Assembly: GCA_964587625.1 (NCBI GenBank)
Contig: CAZPLU010000003.1
Coordinates: 1 to 64,000 of the forward strand
Source: DAOPZJ01 sp964587625
GTDB taxonomy: Bacteria > Bacillota > Clostridia > Oscillospirales > JAKOTC01
DNA: 64,000 nt
Reading direction: 5' to 3'
Below the pieces are notes generated by a model that searched no databases, had not been told where the DNA came from, and saw nothing but the letters and a program-made list of their open reading frames with translations. Both the position numbers and the translations under genes were made by a program. Positions 43,317 to 51,781 of the stretch are shown in pieces. Within the stretch, counting starts at the first letter, position 1. Each line of letters begins with the position of its first letter.

Positions 43317-43843
43317 TGCTCCAATATATCAGCGTATTGATTCTGCCGCTGTTTTTAGCGGCTGTCATTTTATTCGGAGTATTCAAAAAAATCAGGGTGT
43401 TCGAAAGCTTCCGACTCGGAGCAAAGAGCGGCATAGACACGGCGGCATCGATTTTTCCGACTTATATCGGCATGGTGGTCGCGGTGATGGTCATGCGGGC
43501 TAGCGGTGTTTTGGATGCGATCGGTTCGCTGTTCGATCCGGTCGCCGAGCTTTTCAATATCCCCTCCGCCGTGCTGCCACTTGCGATTTTGCGGCCGCTC
43601 TCCGGCAGCGGGGCATTCGCGCTCTTGCAGGATCTGTTCAAACAGGAGGGGCCGGACAGTTTCATCGGGAAACTAGCCTCTGTGATCGAAGGCGCCAATG
43701 AGACGACATTTTATGTGTTTTCGCTCTATTTTGCCTCGATCGGGATAAAAAAAACCCGGCAAACACTTTTTTGCGCGGTTTTCGCGGACTTGACCGCACT
43801 CATCACGGCCTGTTTCTTTTCACGAATCTTTTTCGGCGGTTGA
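43316..43843 (+). CDS. spmB: Spore maturation protein B
   Basis: Partner of SpmA, also a Gate-domain membrane protein. The 175 residues include the early GAKSGIDTAASIFPTYIGMV segment, LRPLSGSGAFALLQDL and the conserved IEGANETTFYVFSLYF. It overlaps spmA by one base, so the pair is translationally coupled. Confidence 0.95.
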   Translation: MLQYISVLILPLFLAAVILFGVFKKIRVFESFRLGAKSGIDTAASIFPTYIGMVVAVMVMRASGVLDAIGSLFDPVAELFNIPSAVLPLAILRPLSGSGAFALLQDLFKQEGPDSFIGKLASVIEGANETTFYVFSLYFASIGIKKTRQTLFCAVFADLTALITACFFSRIFFGG

Positions 43844-43867
43844 AAACAACGGAAATTATGGTAAAAT
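43840..43867 (+). promoter_or_regulatory. Promoter of PHP-domain gene
   Basis: TTGAAA (43840-43845), 16-base spacer, TAAAAT (43862-43867). It overlaps the spmB stop and lies 45 bases before the PHP gene. Confidence 0.5.
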
Positions 43868-43911
43868 GGAACAGGTCAACGTCCGGATATGAAAAAACAG
43901 GAGAAAAAGAA

Positions 43912-44829
43912 ATGGAACTTCGCACGCTTTTCAAAGACGGGAATTTCTACAAAGGCAATACCCACACGCACACGGCGCTGTCAGACGGCAACGGCGCCCC
44001 CGCCGAGGTGGTCAAGGCCTACAAGGCCGCCGGTTATTCGTTTTTGGCGATGACCGATCATCTTTTATACGGCTTCGATGCCGCATTTAACACGGACGAT
44101 TTCCTGGTTCTGCCCGCCGCGGAATTGGACACGATGGTGGGCGGCATTCACCACATCGTCGCAATCGGCCATCCCGAACAGACAAAATATCAGCACGGTT
44201 ATCGGTTCGATTGGAAGGTTATCCGCTCCATGACCCCGCAGCAGATCATCGACGAAATCAACACCCACGGCAATCTAGCGATTTTGGCGCATCCGTATTG
44301 GTCGAAGGTCGATTATACCGACGAAAAGAACCTGCGCGGGTTGTTCGCGATGGAGATCATGAACAATATATGCGAGACGACCTGGCGCAGCGGAAACGCC
44401 GAATTCTTTTTCGATCACTTCCTCTGGGATAAAAACGATATGATGTGCGTCTCTTCCGACGACATGCACGACATGGAGCGGGATATGTTCGGCGGATTTA
44501 TCACGGTCAAGTGTGCGCGGCTGACGTATGACAATTTATTCGAGGCGCTCAAAAAAGGCAGCTTTTTTGCCTCGTATTCGCGAACAGGAAACAAAGCCCC
44601 TCTCATCGGGGACTTTTATGTCAAAGATCATACGGCGGTTTTGGACTGCTCGCCCTGCGACCGCGTCTATTTCAAATCGAACGGCTCGCATCAGCCGTTT
44701 TACAAACACGGCGGAAAATTTTTCACGCACGCGGAATGGAGTGTTGAGACCTGCCGCGATTATGTTTACGCCGTCTGCGTCGATTCGGAGGGGAACGTCT
44801 CGTGGGCGCAGCCGATTTGGCTCAACTAA
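43912..44829 (+). CDS. PHP-domain metal-dependent hydrolase
   Basis: A 305-residue stand-alone PHP phosphoesterase-like protein. Metal ligands are visible in GNTHTHTALSDG (His18, His20), LAMTDH (His50), AILAHPYW and SSDDMHDM. Stand-alone PHP proteins include histidinol phosphatase, RNase AM (YciV-type) and nucleotide or sugar phosphatases; the C-terminal part here (from about 235) looks like an added beta-rich domain and does not point to one of these. GGAGAAAAAG precedes the ATG at 43912. A strong terminator follows. Confidence 0.82.
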   Translation: MELRTLFKDGNFYKGNTHTHTALSDGNGAPAEVVKAYKAAGYSFLAMTDHLLYGFDAAFNTDDFLVLPAAELDTMVGGIHHIVAIGHPEQTKYQHGYRFDWKVIRSMTPQQIIDEINTHGNLAILAHPYWSKVDYTDEKNLRGLFAMEIMNNICETTWRSGNAEFFFDHFLWDKNDMMCVSSDDMHDMERDMFGGFITVKCARLTYDNLFEALKKGSFFASYSRTGNKAPLIGDFYVKDHTAVLDCSPCDRVYFKSNGSHQPFYKHGGKFFTHAEWSVETCRDYVYAVCVDSEGNVSWAQPIWLN

Positions 44830-44840
44830 AAATACAAAAA

Positions 44841-44875
44841 AGGCGAAGCCGCGCAAACGGCATCGCCTCTTTTTT
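44841..44875 (+). terminator. Terminator of PHP-domain gene
   Basis: AGGCGA-A-GCCG, CGCAAA loop, CGGC-A-TCGCCT, then CTTTTTT; 12 bases after the stop codon. Confidence 0.9.
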
Positions 44876-44898
44876 ATGCGTTTTATTGAATGCCTGCC

Positions 44899-45127
44899 GA
44901 ACCATTCAAAAACGCAACAGCTACAATGGTTTAATGGCGTTTTTGAATTGTTCAGGTGCAAAGTTGTTGAGCGAATCGCTTAAAAACCTTGCACTTCGCC
45001 TTTGCGGCTTGTGTCCGCAAAGGCGAACAGGCGGTGAATCAATGTATTTAACGGCAAAACAAGTTTGTTTTGCTGCCAAAAAGAGCAATATTTGCTCTTT
45101 TTGTAAATGCATTTCGCAAAACGCATT
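44899..45127. other. Run of consecutive hairpins, non-coding
   Basis: Between the PHP terminator and the end of the foldase gene lie six inverted repeats in a row: 44899-44915 with 44937-44953 (17 bp, one mismatch); GTGCAA 44957-44961 with TTGCAC 44989-44994 around AGCG/CGCT; 44995-45007 with 45015-45027 (13 bp perfect); 45054-45062 with 45065-45073 (9 bp); 45078-45088 with 45092-45102 (11 bp perfect); 45106-45114 with 45119-45127 (one mismatch). I see no plausible gene. The last ones may terminate the foldase transcript, but the whole array is more than a terminator. Confidence 0.7.
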
Positions 45128-45140
45128 GGTTCAGTGGATA

Positions 45141-46709
45141 TTATTTATCGACCATAAACGCTCTGAAGAAAGTCGGTTTTGATTTAATATCCGTTAAAAC
45201 CTCATTTTGCGCCAGCATATAGCGGTAATTTTTGATGTCGTCAATCGCGGTGACTTGCCAGACGGGATCTCCCCAGCTCCCGAGCCAGACGAAGTAATAA
45301 CCGCCGTAGCTGCTCTCGATGATTGTATATTCACCCTCGGCTCTGTTGGTCGTATAGCACCAGATTGCCACTTCCTGATCCATGTTTTTGGGTAAAAAAT
45401 TCTCAATCAATCCGCCGTCTTCTCCTGCCTCCGGATCGTCTGAATACTCTTCGGCGAGCGCGCTGAAGACCTCGGCGGTTTTTCCGCCTTCGATGAATTT
45501 GGCCTGAACCGACTGGGCGGCCGCCTGTGCAGCGCTTTGATCGGCATATTTGCCGCCGATGCCCAAATAAATGCTGAAAAGGTTTGAGGCCTTTGTCGGA
45601 GGGAAGTCCGCATCGACGAAATAAAGGGCGTACGCGGTACCGTCTGGCACGCTGTAGATGACTTCTTTGTCCCCGGGCTGTCTCGCTTCGTCAAACAACC
45701 AAGTCGAGACGTCGGGATCGGAGACCTCGTCGGCGGTAAAGTAGTAGCGAAGAGTCGCGCTTGCGGATTGAAAACTCTCCTTTTCATCATCCTGTGCGGT
45801 CTCATAGGCGAGCGCGGCGAATGACGCCCGATCGTTGACGCCGCTGAGAAATTCGTGTGCCTTTTGTTTTGCGGCTTTGATTGAAATCTCATCGGTGGAT
45901 TCCGCTTTGAATGCGTAAAAATGATATAAAGCGCCCCAAAACTGATCTTTATATTCCGTCATCCAGTCGTCGAGTTCCTTTTGTTCGACCTGATAACTCT
46001 CGAAAAGGTGATCATTATAACGCTCCGCAATATAGATATGTTCAAGCGCTGTGCGAAGGTTTTCCTTGGTGCAGCTGGATCCGAACATATATTTGATGAA
46101 CTCATCATCGGTGATATTGTTATCGGCCGCATACTGCGGGATCGTCTCGTTTAAAAAAATATCAATGCTTCTTTGATTGGACTCGGTCAAATTCAATTCC
46201 AATTCGAGCGCATTTTGGTAGGAGATGATTGTCGATTGGATGCGGGTGTCGGTTTCCTCGAGGAAATAATCCTGCCAGGACATCTTTTGATCGCCGACAA
46301 TCGTGGAGGGGCATGGCTGTTTGGACAAGTCCTTCGTCATATCCAGCACATCCGCCGAAAAAATTTCGCCGTATGACTGATTAAAGATCTGAATCGTCGT
46401 CCAATAATTGAAGTTATATTCAGAAACGGGAACTTTCATGCCGTTGACCGTCAGCGCGGTGGAGTTGGAAAAATAGAAGGCCGGGAATAAAAACACGGAT
46501 CCCGCAAACAGCAATAAAACAACCAAAACACAAGAAATAACGGTGATCACGGTCCGTTGTTTTTTCGACAGCGCCGCCTGTTTTTTCTTTTTCTGTGGCG
46601 CGGCGCTGTATTTTACATCCTCGGAAAATCCGTCATCGAGGGTGGAATCGATTCCGCCTGCTTGGATATCAACAATCGGTTCATCTGTCTTTTTGGGTTT
46701 TTTGAACAT
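45141..46709 (-). CDS. PrsA/SurA-like membrane-anchored foldase
   Basis: A 522-residue protein with a charged cytoplasmic N terminus, one membrane helix (about residues 53-80) and a large extracytoplasmic part. The latter has a SurA/PrsA-like chaperone region (ALTVNGMKVPVSEYNFNYW) and a parvulin-like peptidyl-prolyl isomerase region late in the protein (LAEEYSDDPEAGEDGGLIEN, about 430-450). It probably helps fold exported proteins. I chose the ATG at 46709 with AAAGGGG upstream. It uses a membrane helix rather than the lipobox of classical PrsA. It follows the lipid-kinase gene on the same strand by 55 bases. Confidence 0.82.
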   Translation of the reverse strand: MFKKPKKTDEPIVDIQAGGIDSTLDDGFSEDVKYSAAPQKKKKQAALSKKQRTVITVISCVLVVLLLFAGSVFLFPAFYFSNSTALTVNGMKVPVSEYNFNYWTTIQIFNQSYGEIFSADVLDMTKDLSKQPCPSTIVGDQKMSWQDYFLEETDTRIQSTIISYQNALELELNLTESNQRSIDIFLNETIPQYAADNNITDDEFIKYMFGSSCTKENLRTALEHIYIAERYNDHLFESYQVEQKELDDWMTEYKDQFWGALYHFYAFKAESTDEISIKAAKQKAHEFLSGVNDRASFAALAYETAQDDEKESFQSASATLRYYFTADEVSDPDVSTWLFDEARQPGDKEVIYSVPDGTAYALYFVDADFPPTKASNLFSIYLGIGGKYADQSAAQAAAQSVQAKFIEGGKTAEVFSALAEEYSDDPEAGEDGGLIENFLPKNMDQEVAIWCYTTNRAEGEYTIIESSYGGYYFVWLGSWGDPVWQVTAIDDIKNYRYMLAQNEVLTDIKSKPTFFRAFMVDK

Positions 46710-46764
46710 TGTAAAAGCCCCTTTCAATAATGGACACGCGAAGTATAAGCGGAAAATGTGATTT

Positions 46765-47679
46765 CTAAGTGATGGAGGAAGCGGGGACGACGAAGTTCAG
46801 TTTGAGCGGAGAGATACGGATTTTAATGCTTTTCCCGGCAGATAGGTCGCCGTCGATACAGATGCGCAGCGGTTCTTCGGAAAAAATCTCAACCTCCGTG
46901 ACGGTTTGATAAGTCAAAATCCCTTTGAACACCGGATCGGTCAGATGCTTCCCGGCCTTGTATTTGCCGATCAATTGAAGCACCTTGATCCGGGAGACCT
47001 TATTCACGAGACAGACGTCGAGCAGCCCGTCGTCGATATTGGCGAGCGGCGCGGCCTTGTAGCCGCCCCCGTAGTATTGTCCGTTTGCGATGGCGATCAA
47101 CATGTAGTTTCCGCTCAGCTCGGTGTCGCCGTTCAACCGGATTTTCAACTGGTTCCCGAGTTTGCCGAACAAGCTCTTTAAAACGCCGCACAGATAGGGC
47201 ATGGAGCCCTTCATCAGCGGCAGGCGCTTGAATTCCTGCATATAAAATGCGGCGTTTGAATCGATGCCGATGTTGCAAATATTCAGGCAGCGGTACTCGT
47301 CCACCGTCAAAAAATCCACTTTTTTTGTTGGCGCGGTCAGGATTTTGTCGATATCCAGCAGTTGCTCGCGCGGAATTTTGAGCGTTTTGATAAAATCGTT
47401 TCCGGTTCCGCAGGGCACGCAGCAGACGTCGGTGTTTTCAAAGTCCTCAACACCCGAGAGCACATCGTTGAGCGTGCCGTCGCCCCCGACGGCGTAGACC
47501 CGATTTTTCTCACCTTTTGAAGTGACGTTTTTTACGAATTCAATCGCGTTTTGTTTGCTCTGCGTCAGATGGATCACAAAATTCGCTTTAATTTTTTCGC
47601 AGGCCTCCTCGATTTTCGGAATCAACTTGACCGGACGGCCTTTTCCCGCCGTCGGGTTGATGATGAAATAATGGGTCAC
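46765..47679 (-). CDS. Diacylglycerol kinase family lipid kinase
   Basis: A soluble DagK/YegS/sphingosine-kinase-type lipid kinase of 304 residues. Motifs: INPTAGKG at residues 8-15, the nucleotide loop VGGDGTLNDV (64-73), CVPCGTGNDFIKTL, and the C-terminal DDGLLDVCLV and IDGD elements that bind Mg. In Gram-positive bacteria such DgkB enzymes recycle diacylglycerol from lipoteichoic-acid synthesis. The start is an ATG at 47679, shortly after a good promoter. Confidence 0.92.
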   Translation of the reverse strand: MTHYFIINPTAGKGRPVKLIPKIEEACEKIKANFVIHLTQSKQNAIEFVKNVTSKGEKNRVYAVGGDGTLNDVLSGVEDFENTDVCCVPCGTGNDFIKTLKIPREQLLDIDKILTAPTKKVDFLTVDEYRCLNICNIGIDSNAAFYMQEFKRLPLMKGSMPYLCGVLKSLFGKLGNQLKIRLNGDTELSGNYMLIAIANGQYYGGGYKAAPLANIDDGLLDVCLVNKVSRIKVLQLIGKYKAGKHLTDPVFKGILTYQTVTEVEIFSEEPLRICIDGDLSAGKSIKIRISPLKLNFVVPASSIT

Positions 47680-47711
47680 TTTTTTTAGACCTCCGCAAAT
47701 GAAGTATTGAA

Positions 47712-47740
47712 ATTATAACATAGCGCTTTTATTTTTGCAA
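47712..47740 (-). promoter_or_regulatory. Promoter of lipid kinase gene
   Basis: Minus-strand TTGCAA (47740-47735), 17-base spacer, TATAAT (47717-47712), 33 bases before the ATG. Confidence 0.7.
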
Positions 47741-47932
47741 CAATTCAAACCAAAACATGGAATATTTTATTCAATTCAAGCCGCTGCGATAGGTCATAAG
47801 CGGTCTGTGACAAACACACTTGCGCGGTTAATATCCGTATGTGAGGCATTTAACATATATAAAAAGCATGCCATATACTACAGCAGGCGGTATATGCCGA
47901 CCAATATGATGATTCAGGAGAGAGAATTTAGT

Positions 47933-48607
47933 ATGGCGTTGAATGAAAATTACAGGAGCAGCCGATCCGATAGTCAAAATTGCACTGCTCAATCTGATTA
48001 TGAATATTCTTCAAATGCAGGAGAATCCGATCGCGAGCATAATCCTTGTCCGCCGGATCCCTGCAGTAAATGCATTGTTTATGTGGATTGTGCTACCGAT
48101 CCGATATGCCCGAAAAAGCCCAAAAACCGTGAAGTAATTTTGGAATGCGGTTACAGATCGGCGGATGCAATTTTTGAAATAGACGACGGTGGCGTTGAGG
48201 AACAGCAAGAATTTGTTTTGGCTCGTTTGAGAATCGATACGACTTGTTTAGACGTGCCTGTTGTAAAAATTGAATTTTCCAGTTTGGTTTTCTTTGAAGC
48301 TGAAGATGAACAAGGCAGTAGTCATGAAATAGAAGTTGATTTACTTTTCAAACTATTCAGAATTTGCAAAGGTGAAAAAGAATGTGTTCAAAGCTGGCGT
48401 TATCTCTATGAAATTGAACTCGAAAACAATATCGATGAGCTCGAAGTGGCGATAAGCCAGCCGTTTACTGTGACATTCTGCGACAAGCCGCGCTCTGCGG
48501 AATATGAATATATCATGACTGTTGAAGGCAAAGATTTTGACGGAGAATTTGAAGCATTGAGAGTGGTCAAACCGGATTTGAGCGCTATCGCACAAAGCAA
48601 ATGCTAA
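47933..48607 (+). CDS. DUF4489 domain protein
   Basis: A 224-residue protein with a cysteine-bearing N-terminal part (NPCPPDPCSKC near residue 38) followed by the DUF4489 pattern: EVILECGYRSADAIFEI, LRIDTTCLDVPVVKIEFSSL and a final FTVTFCDKP strand. DUF4489 proteins are found in sporulating Clostridia and may be spore-surface or coat related, but this is not established. AGGAGAG precedes the ATG at 47933. The gene is more A+T-rich than average. A hairpin terminator follows. Confidence 0.8.
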   Translation: MALNENYRSSRSDSQNCTAQSDYEYSSNAGESDREHNPCPPDPCSKCIVYVDCATDPICPKKPKNREVILECGYRSADAIFEIDDGGVEEQQEFVLARLRIDTTCLDVPVVKIEFSSLVFFEAEDEQGSSHEIEVDLLFKLFRICKGEKECVQSWRYLYEIELENNIDELEVAISQPFTVTFCDKPRSAEYEYIMTVEGKDFDGEFEALRVVKPDLSAIAQSKC

Positions 48608-48653
48608 ACCGGCTTGAGATTTACCATAATATAGATAATCTACGGGTTACGGG

Positions 48654-48685
48654 GCTGCAGCAAATCGAATGCTGCAGCTCTTAAT
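48654..48685. terminator. Terminator between convergent DUF4489 and GH127 genes
   Basis: GCTGCAGCA (48654-48662) pairs perfectly with TGCTGCAGC (48670-48678), followed by TCTTAATTT. Confidence 0.65.
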
Positions 48686-48703
48686 TTGTGCTTCATTACC
48701 GTT

Positions 48704-50653
48704 TCATGACTTCGCTTCCAAATCCGCTCTGGGGAAATAGGTGATGCGGAGATTCGTGCAGCCGTAAGGAACGAGGGTGAGATTCAGCGGATGAGTCACT
48801 TTTTGCTTGTCTCCAAACGGCTCGAAGGTCTTGCTCGGATAAAGACAGCAAAGGTACGGCGCTTTATAGGCGGGGATTTTCATCATGATCGGCGGCTCCG
48901 ACCAAACATAGCCGGTTTGATCGATATATTGCACTTGAACATCCTCGGCTTTCAGGTTTTCGTCCACCGCGACGTTCCAATAGATCCGCTCCCTGCGCAG
49001 CTGAAGACGCAGATAGGCGTCGTCCGTCGGCGCTTCCTCAAAAACGGGCTTCACTTTGAACCACGGCCATTCTTTTTCAAGAGGCGTCTCGGTCTCTGGA
49101 AAATAGGGGATCCAATTTTCTTGAATCGGCAGAGAGAAGAGCAGGGCGCCGTATTGAAACGCCAGCGGGTGTTTGGCAAAACCGTCGGAATCGTCGATAT
49201 GCAGCACCTCGATTTCCGCTTGAAAAGACAGTTCAACGCTGTGGCATTCCCCGTTCGTCAAATTTATTCGGATATATCCGTTCTTGTCGGCGGCGGTCGA
49301 ATGGGCTTTGCCGTCAACGATAACCGTTGCGTCTTTGCTCCAAGCGGGGTTTTTGCAATAGAGCACGCCGTCCCCGTTCACGTCGAGCGAAATTTCGTTT
49401 CGGAAGGGATATGAGGTTTTTACCTGCACCGTCATGCCGTTGTGTTTGATCGTACAGGGGCCGTATGCCGTCAGATAAAGCGCCCCCTCATCGTCCGAAA
49501 GCGCCATCCCGCGCACGAACTCGGGCATCAATGCCACAGAATTCGCCGGGCAGCAGGCGACCGGATAGCACGGGGAATAGACCTGCATGTCCACGCTGTC
49601 GTTGGCTGAGATGTCCGTGGCGTAGATCTGATTCGGCGCCGAGAGATAGGCGATTGCCCGCTCGTCCTTTTTTCGCGCGCCCTGCGCGCCGTTATACACC
49701 AGTTGTTCGGCATAATCGCCGTATTTTGCCTCTCCGGTGACGGCAGACATCGCGCTGTAAGCGGCGTTGAAATAGGTAAAACTGCAGTATTCGGTCTGAG
49801 CGACCGAACCCACGGGAGCGAGATACTCGACGACACCCGTCGGACCGCCCGAGGCGTTCATGGCCTTGCTGCGGACTTTGCGGATGCCGTTTTCGGAGGC
49901 CTTTAAGTATTCGGCGTCTCCGTTTCCGGAATAGATCAACGCCGGAATAGATACCAACGAACCGTATCCCGCCGTGTGCTCGCTGTTATAGATCAATTCA
50001 TCTTCCAACAACGATTTGTACGACATACGGGTGTAATCATGGGCGCAGGCAAATCTTTGGTAATCCACACAAAAATCCAGCAGCCGCTTGTCGCCGGTCT
50101 TATGGTAGCAATACATCATCGGCACAGAGATAAACGACCCCGCATAAAAGGTCTTGTGATCCCCCGCCCATTTGTCGCAAAACCAGAGCATACACTGATA
50201 AGCCGCGTCAAAGACCTCCCGCCGGCCGGTCGCCTCGTAGTAATACAGCAGGGCGCGCATGCCGCAGGCCGTGCCCCACGCGTTAAAGTCCTCGTAAATT
50301 TTGGCGTCCGGCTCGTAATAGGTGCCGAGATATCCGTCCGGGCGGCGGTGCGCAAGCACACCGTTCACCCATTTTTCGGCTTTGGCTTTCAGTTCACTGT
50401 CGTCGAGCGTGTAAGCCAGCATAATCAGCCCCGTCCAGTAGTTGCCGGATAATTCGGCGCCCCAACCGGATTGGTCGCCTTTGCCCCAGCGCTTGACGTA
50501 GGATTTGTTGATATACGGGTCGGCGATCATGCCGGGCTCGATCTCGTCCAGATGCCCGCCCATCCCGTTTTTGCTGCGTTCCAGCTGCTCCTTTAAAAAG
50601 CCCTCCGCCGTGATGCTCCCGAGCGGCAGCGCGGACAGTTTTCCGTAATACAC
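48704..50653 (-). CDS. GH127-type beta-L-arabinofuranosidase
   Basis: A 649-residue cytoplasmic glycosidase of the former DUF1680 group. In HypBA1 of Bifidobacterium longum the zinc site and nucleophile are Glu338, Cys340, Cys417 and Cys418; here TEYC (near residue 286) and ACCPAN (near 366) keep the same Glu-x-Cys and Cys-Cys pair at the same distance. SGNYWTGLIMLAYT and RRPDGYLGTYYEP are typical of the alpha/alpha barrel. There is no signal peptide. It would release L-arabinofuranose or related sugars from plant glycans. It follows a small kinase gene on the same strand. Confidence 0.9.
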   Translation of the reverse strand: MYYGKLSALPLGSITAEGFLKEQLERSKNGMGGHLDEIEPGMIADPYINKSYVKRWGKGDQSGWGAELSGNYWTGLIMLAYTLDDSELKAKAEKWVNGVLAHRRPDGYLGTYYEPDAKIYEDFNAWGTACGMRALLYYYEATGRREVFDAAYQCMLWFCDKWAGDHKTFYAGSFISVPMMYCYHKTGDKRLLDFCVDYQRFACAHDYTRMSYKSLLEDELIYNSEHTAGYGSLVSIPALIYSGNGDAEYLKASENGIRKVRSKAMNASGGPTGVVEYLAPVGSVAQTEYCSFTYFNAAYSAMSAVTGEAKYGDYAEQLVYNGAQGARKKDERAIAYLSAPNQIYATDISANDSVDMQVYSPCYPVACCPANSVALMPEFVRGMALSDDEGALYLTAYGPCTIKHNGMTVQVKTSYPFRNEISLDVNGDGVLYCKNPAWSKDATVIVDGKAHSTAADKNGYIRINLTNGECHSVELSFQAEIEVLHIDDSDGFAKHPLAFQYGALLFSLPIQENWIPYFPETETPLEKEWPWFKVKPVFEEAPTDDAYLRLQLRRERIYWNVAVDENLKAEDVQVQYIDQTGYVWSEPPIMMKIPAYKAPYLCCLYPSKTFEPFGDKQKVTHPLNLTLVPYGCTNLRITYFPRADLEAKS

Positions 50654-50705
50654 TTCAAACTCCTTAATTTTTTAAAATATAAAAATAATTGCTCCGTTCG
50701 GGTTT

Positions 50706-51326
50706 TTATCCGGTTTTTGATTTAATATCCTCTACGATTTGGTTTAAAACCTGCTCCCGTTGCACACAAGTATCATATATCGTGAAGCCGTATTTTGTTA
50801 AGTGCTCGGACATCGAGCGGCTCAACGATACAGCGTCTTGGGAAATCTCTCTCAGATCATCATCGCTAAATCCATAGGTCCAATCGTCTTTTGTATCGTA
50901 CTTTTTAAAATCACTGACGAACTCCTCAACCGTTTTTTGGTTTTGCACCAAACCGATCAGCGTAAAATGATCTTTCAAGTTTTCTATCCCATATAACTTC
51001 AAGATGGGTATTATCAATTCAAAATTCAAATATCCCCCTTCCAACACAAACCGATTGCCTTTTACGGCGCCATGGCTGTACGGCAGCAGTCCGCGTCCGT
51101 CATTTGAAGAAAAAATTCCGAGGAAGTGTCCGAGGAACGGAGCGATGTTGTCGGTGGTCTTGTCCCGGTTCCAATTCAAGCGAATATCCAATTGCGGATA
51201 TGCCCCTTGAAACGTGGCGACGAGCTTGTCGATCCCGATCACAAAGCAATTTAATTCTTCGTTTAATTTTCTTGCCAATGTCGATTTCCCGGCTCTCGAA
51301 GGGCCCGCAATGATAATATTTTTCAA
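50706..51326 (-). CDS. P-loop kinase-like protein
   Basis: A 206-residue P-loop NTPase beginning MKNIIIAGPSRAGKSTLARK (Walker A at 8-15), with FVLEGGYLN later as in small-molecule kinases, and RSMSEHLTKYG near the C terminus. It resembles AAA/zeta-toxin-like or shikimate-kinase-like proteins, but the substrate is unknown. Its ATG follows AGGTGTTATTTTGAAAAAT, a weak Shine-Dalgarno. It lies between tRNA-Leu and the GH127 gene, all on the minus strand. The 200 bases up to the tRNA hold nothing I can identify beyond a GCGGCGA/TCGCCGC hairpin just after the tRNA. Confidence 0.72.
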   Translation of the reverse strand: MKNIIIAGPSRAGKSTLARKLNEELNCFVIGIDKLVATFQGAYPQLDIRLNWNRDKTTDNIAPFLGHFLGIFSSNDGRGLLPYSHGAVKGNRFVLEGGYLNFELIIPILKLYGIENLKDHFTLIGLVQNQKTVEEFVSDFKKYDTKDDWTYGFSDDDLREISQDAVSLSRSMSEHLTKYGFTIYDTCVQREQVLNQIVEDIKSKTG

Positions 51327-51530
51327 AATAACACCTCGCCCGAAGAGTGAAGTTGCCGACTGCGGTCGTCAGCCGATGTGGTCGGCGCAAGGTTCGGCTT
51401 CGCCCAAGGGAAGCATTTGCCCTGATTTGCAAACGTATAGTACCCCTTATCGCCGAGGCCGGAATCGCGTGTTGTAAAAAACAGACGTACGCACCGGGTA
51501 TGGACGCGTTTGTGGGCGGCGACTCGCCGC

Positions 51531-51613
51531 TGGTGCGGGTAACAGGGCTTGAACCTGCACGGTCTCCCACCGGAACCTAAATCCGGCGCGTCTGCCAATT
51601 CCGCCATACCCGC
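51531..51613 (-). tRNA. tRNA-Leu (anticodon UAG)
   Basis: Minus-strand cloverleaf starting GCGGGTATGGCGGAATTGG, with a GCGGGTA/TACCCGC acceptor stem, the anticodon arm CCGGATTTAGGTTCCGG (loop TTTAGGT, anticodon TAG), a long variable arm, the T arm GCAGGTTCAAGCCCTGT and an encoded CCA. The long variable arm and D-loop are those of tRNA-Leu reading CUA-type codons. Confidence 0.95.
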
Positions 51614-51622
51614 AACTGAAAT

Positions 51623-51651
51623 ATTTTAGCATAACTCTGTCAAATCCGCAA
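51623..51651 (-). promoter_or_regulatory. Promoter of tRNA-Leu
   Basis: Minus-strand TTGCGG (51651-51646), 17-base spacer, TAAAAT (51628-51623), ten bases before the mature tRNA 5' end. Confidence 0.5.
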
Positions 51652-51699
51652 CCGGAAAAAGCGGCGAAAAAACGGCTTTTTGCCTCACCAAAATCTCAC

Positions 51700-51728
51700 T
51701 TTACATTCGCGGGCTTGTTTGATATAAT
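51700..51728 (+). promoter_or_regulatory. Promoter of lipoprotein gene 51782
   Basis: TTTACA (51700-51705), 17-base spacer, TATAAT (51723-51728), about 54 bases before the ATG. Confidence 0.75.
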
Positions 51729-51781
51729 CTACTAAAAGAAAGCCCTTTCTCCGCAAAAGACGCAAAGGAGTTTAAAAAGTT

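Noticed and set aside
51100..51570. ORFs across the tRNA-Leu region on both strands
   Set aside because: They run through the tRNA gene and the kinase gene in wrong frames.
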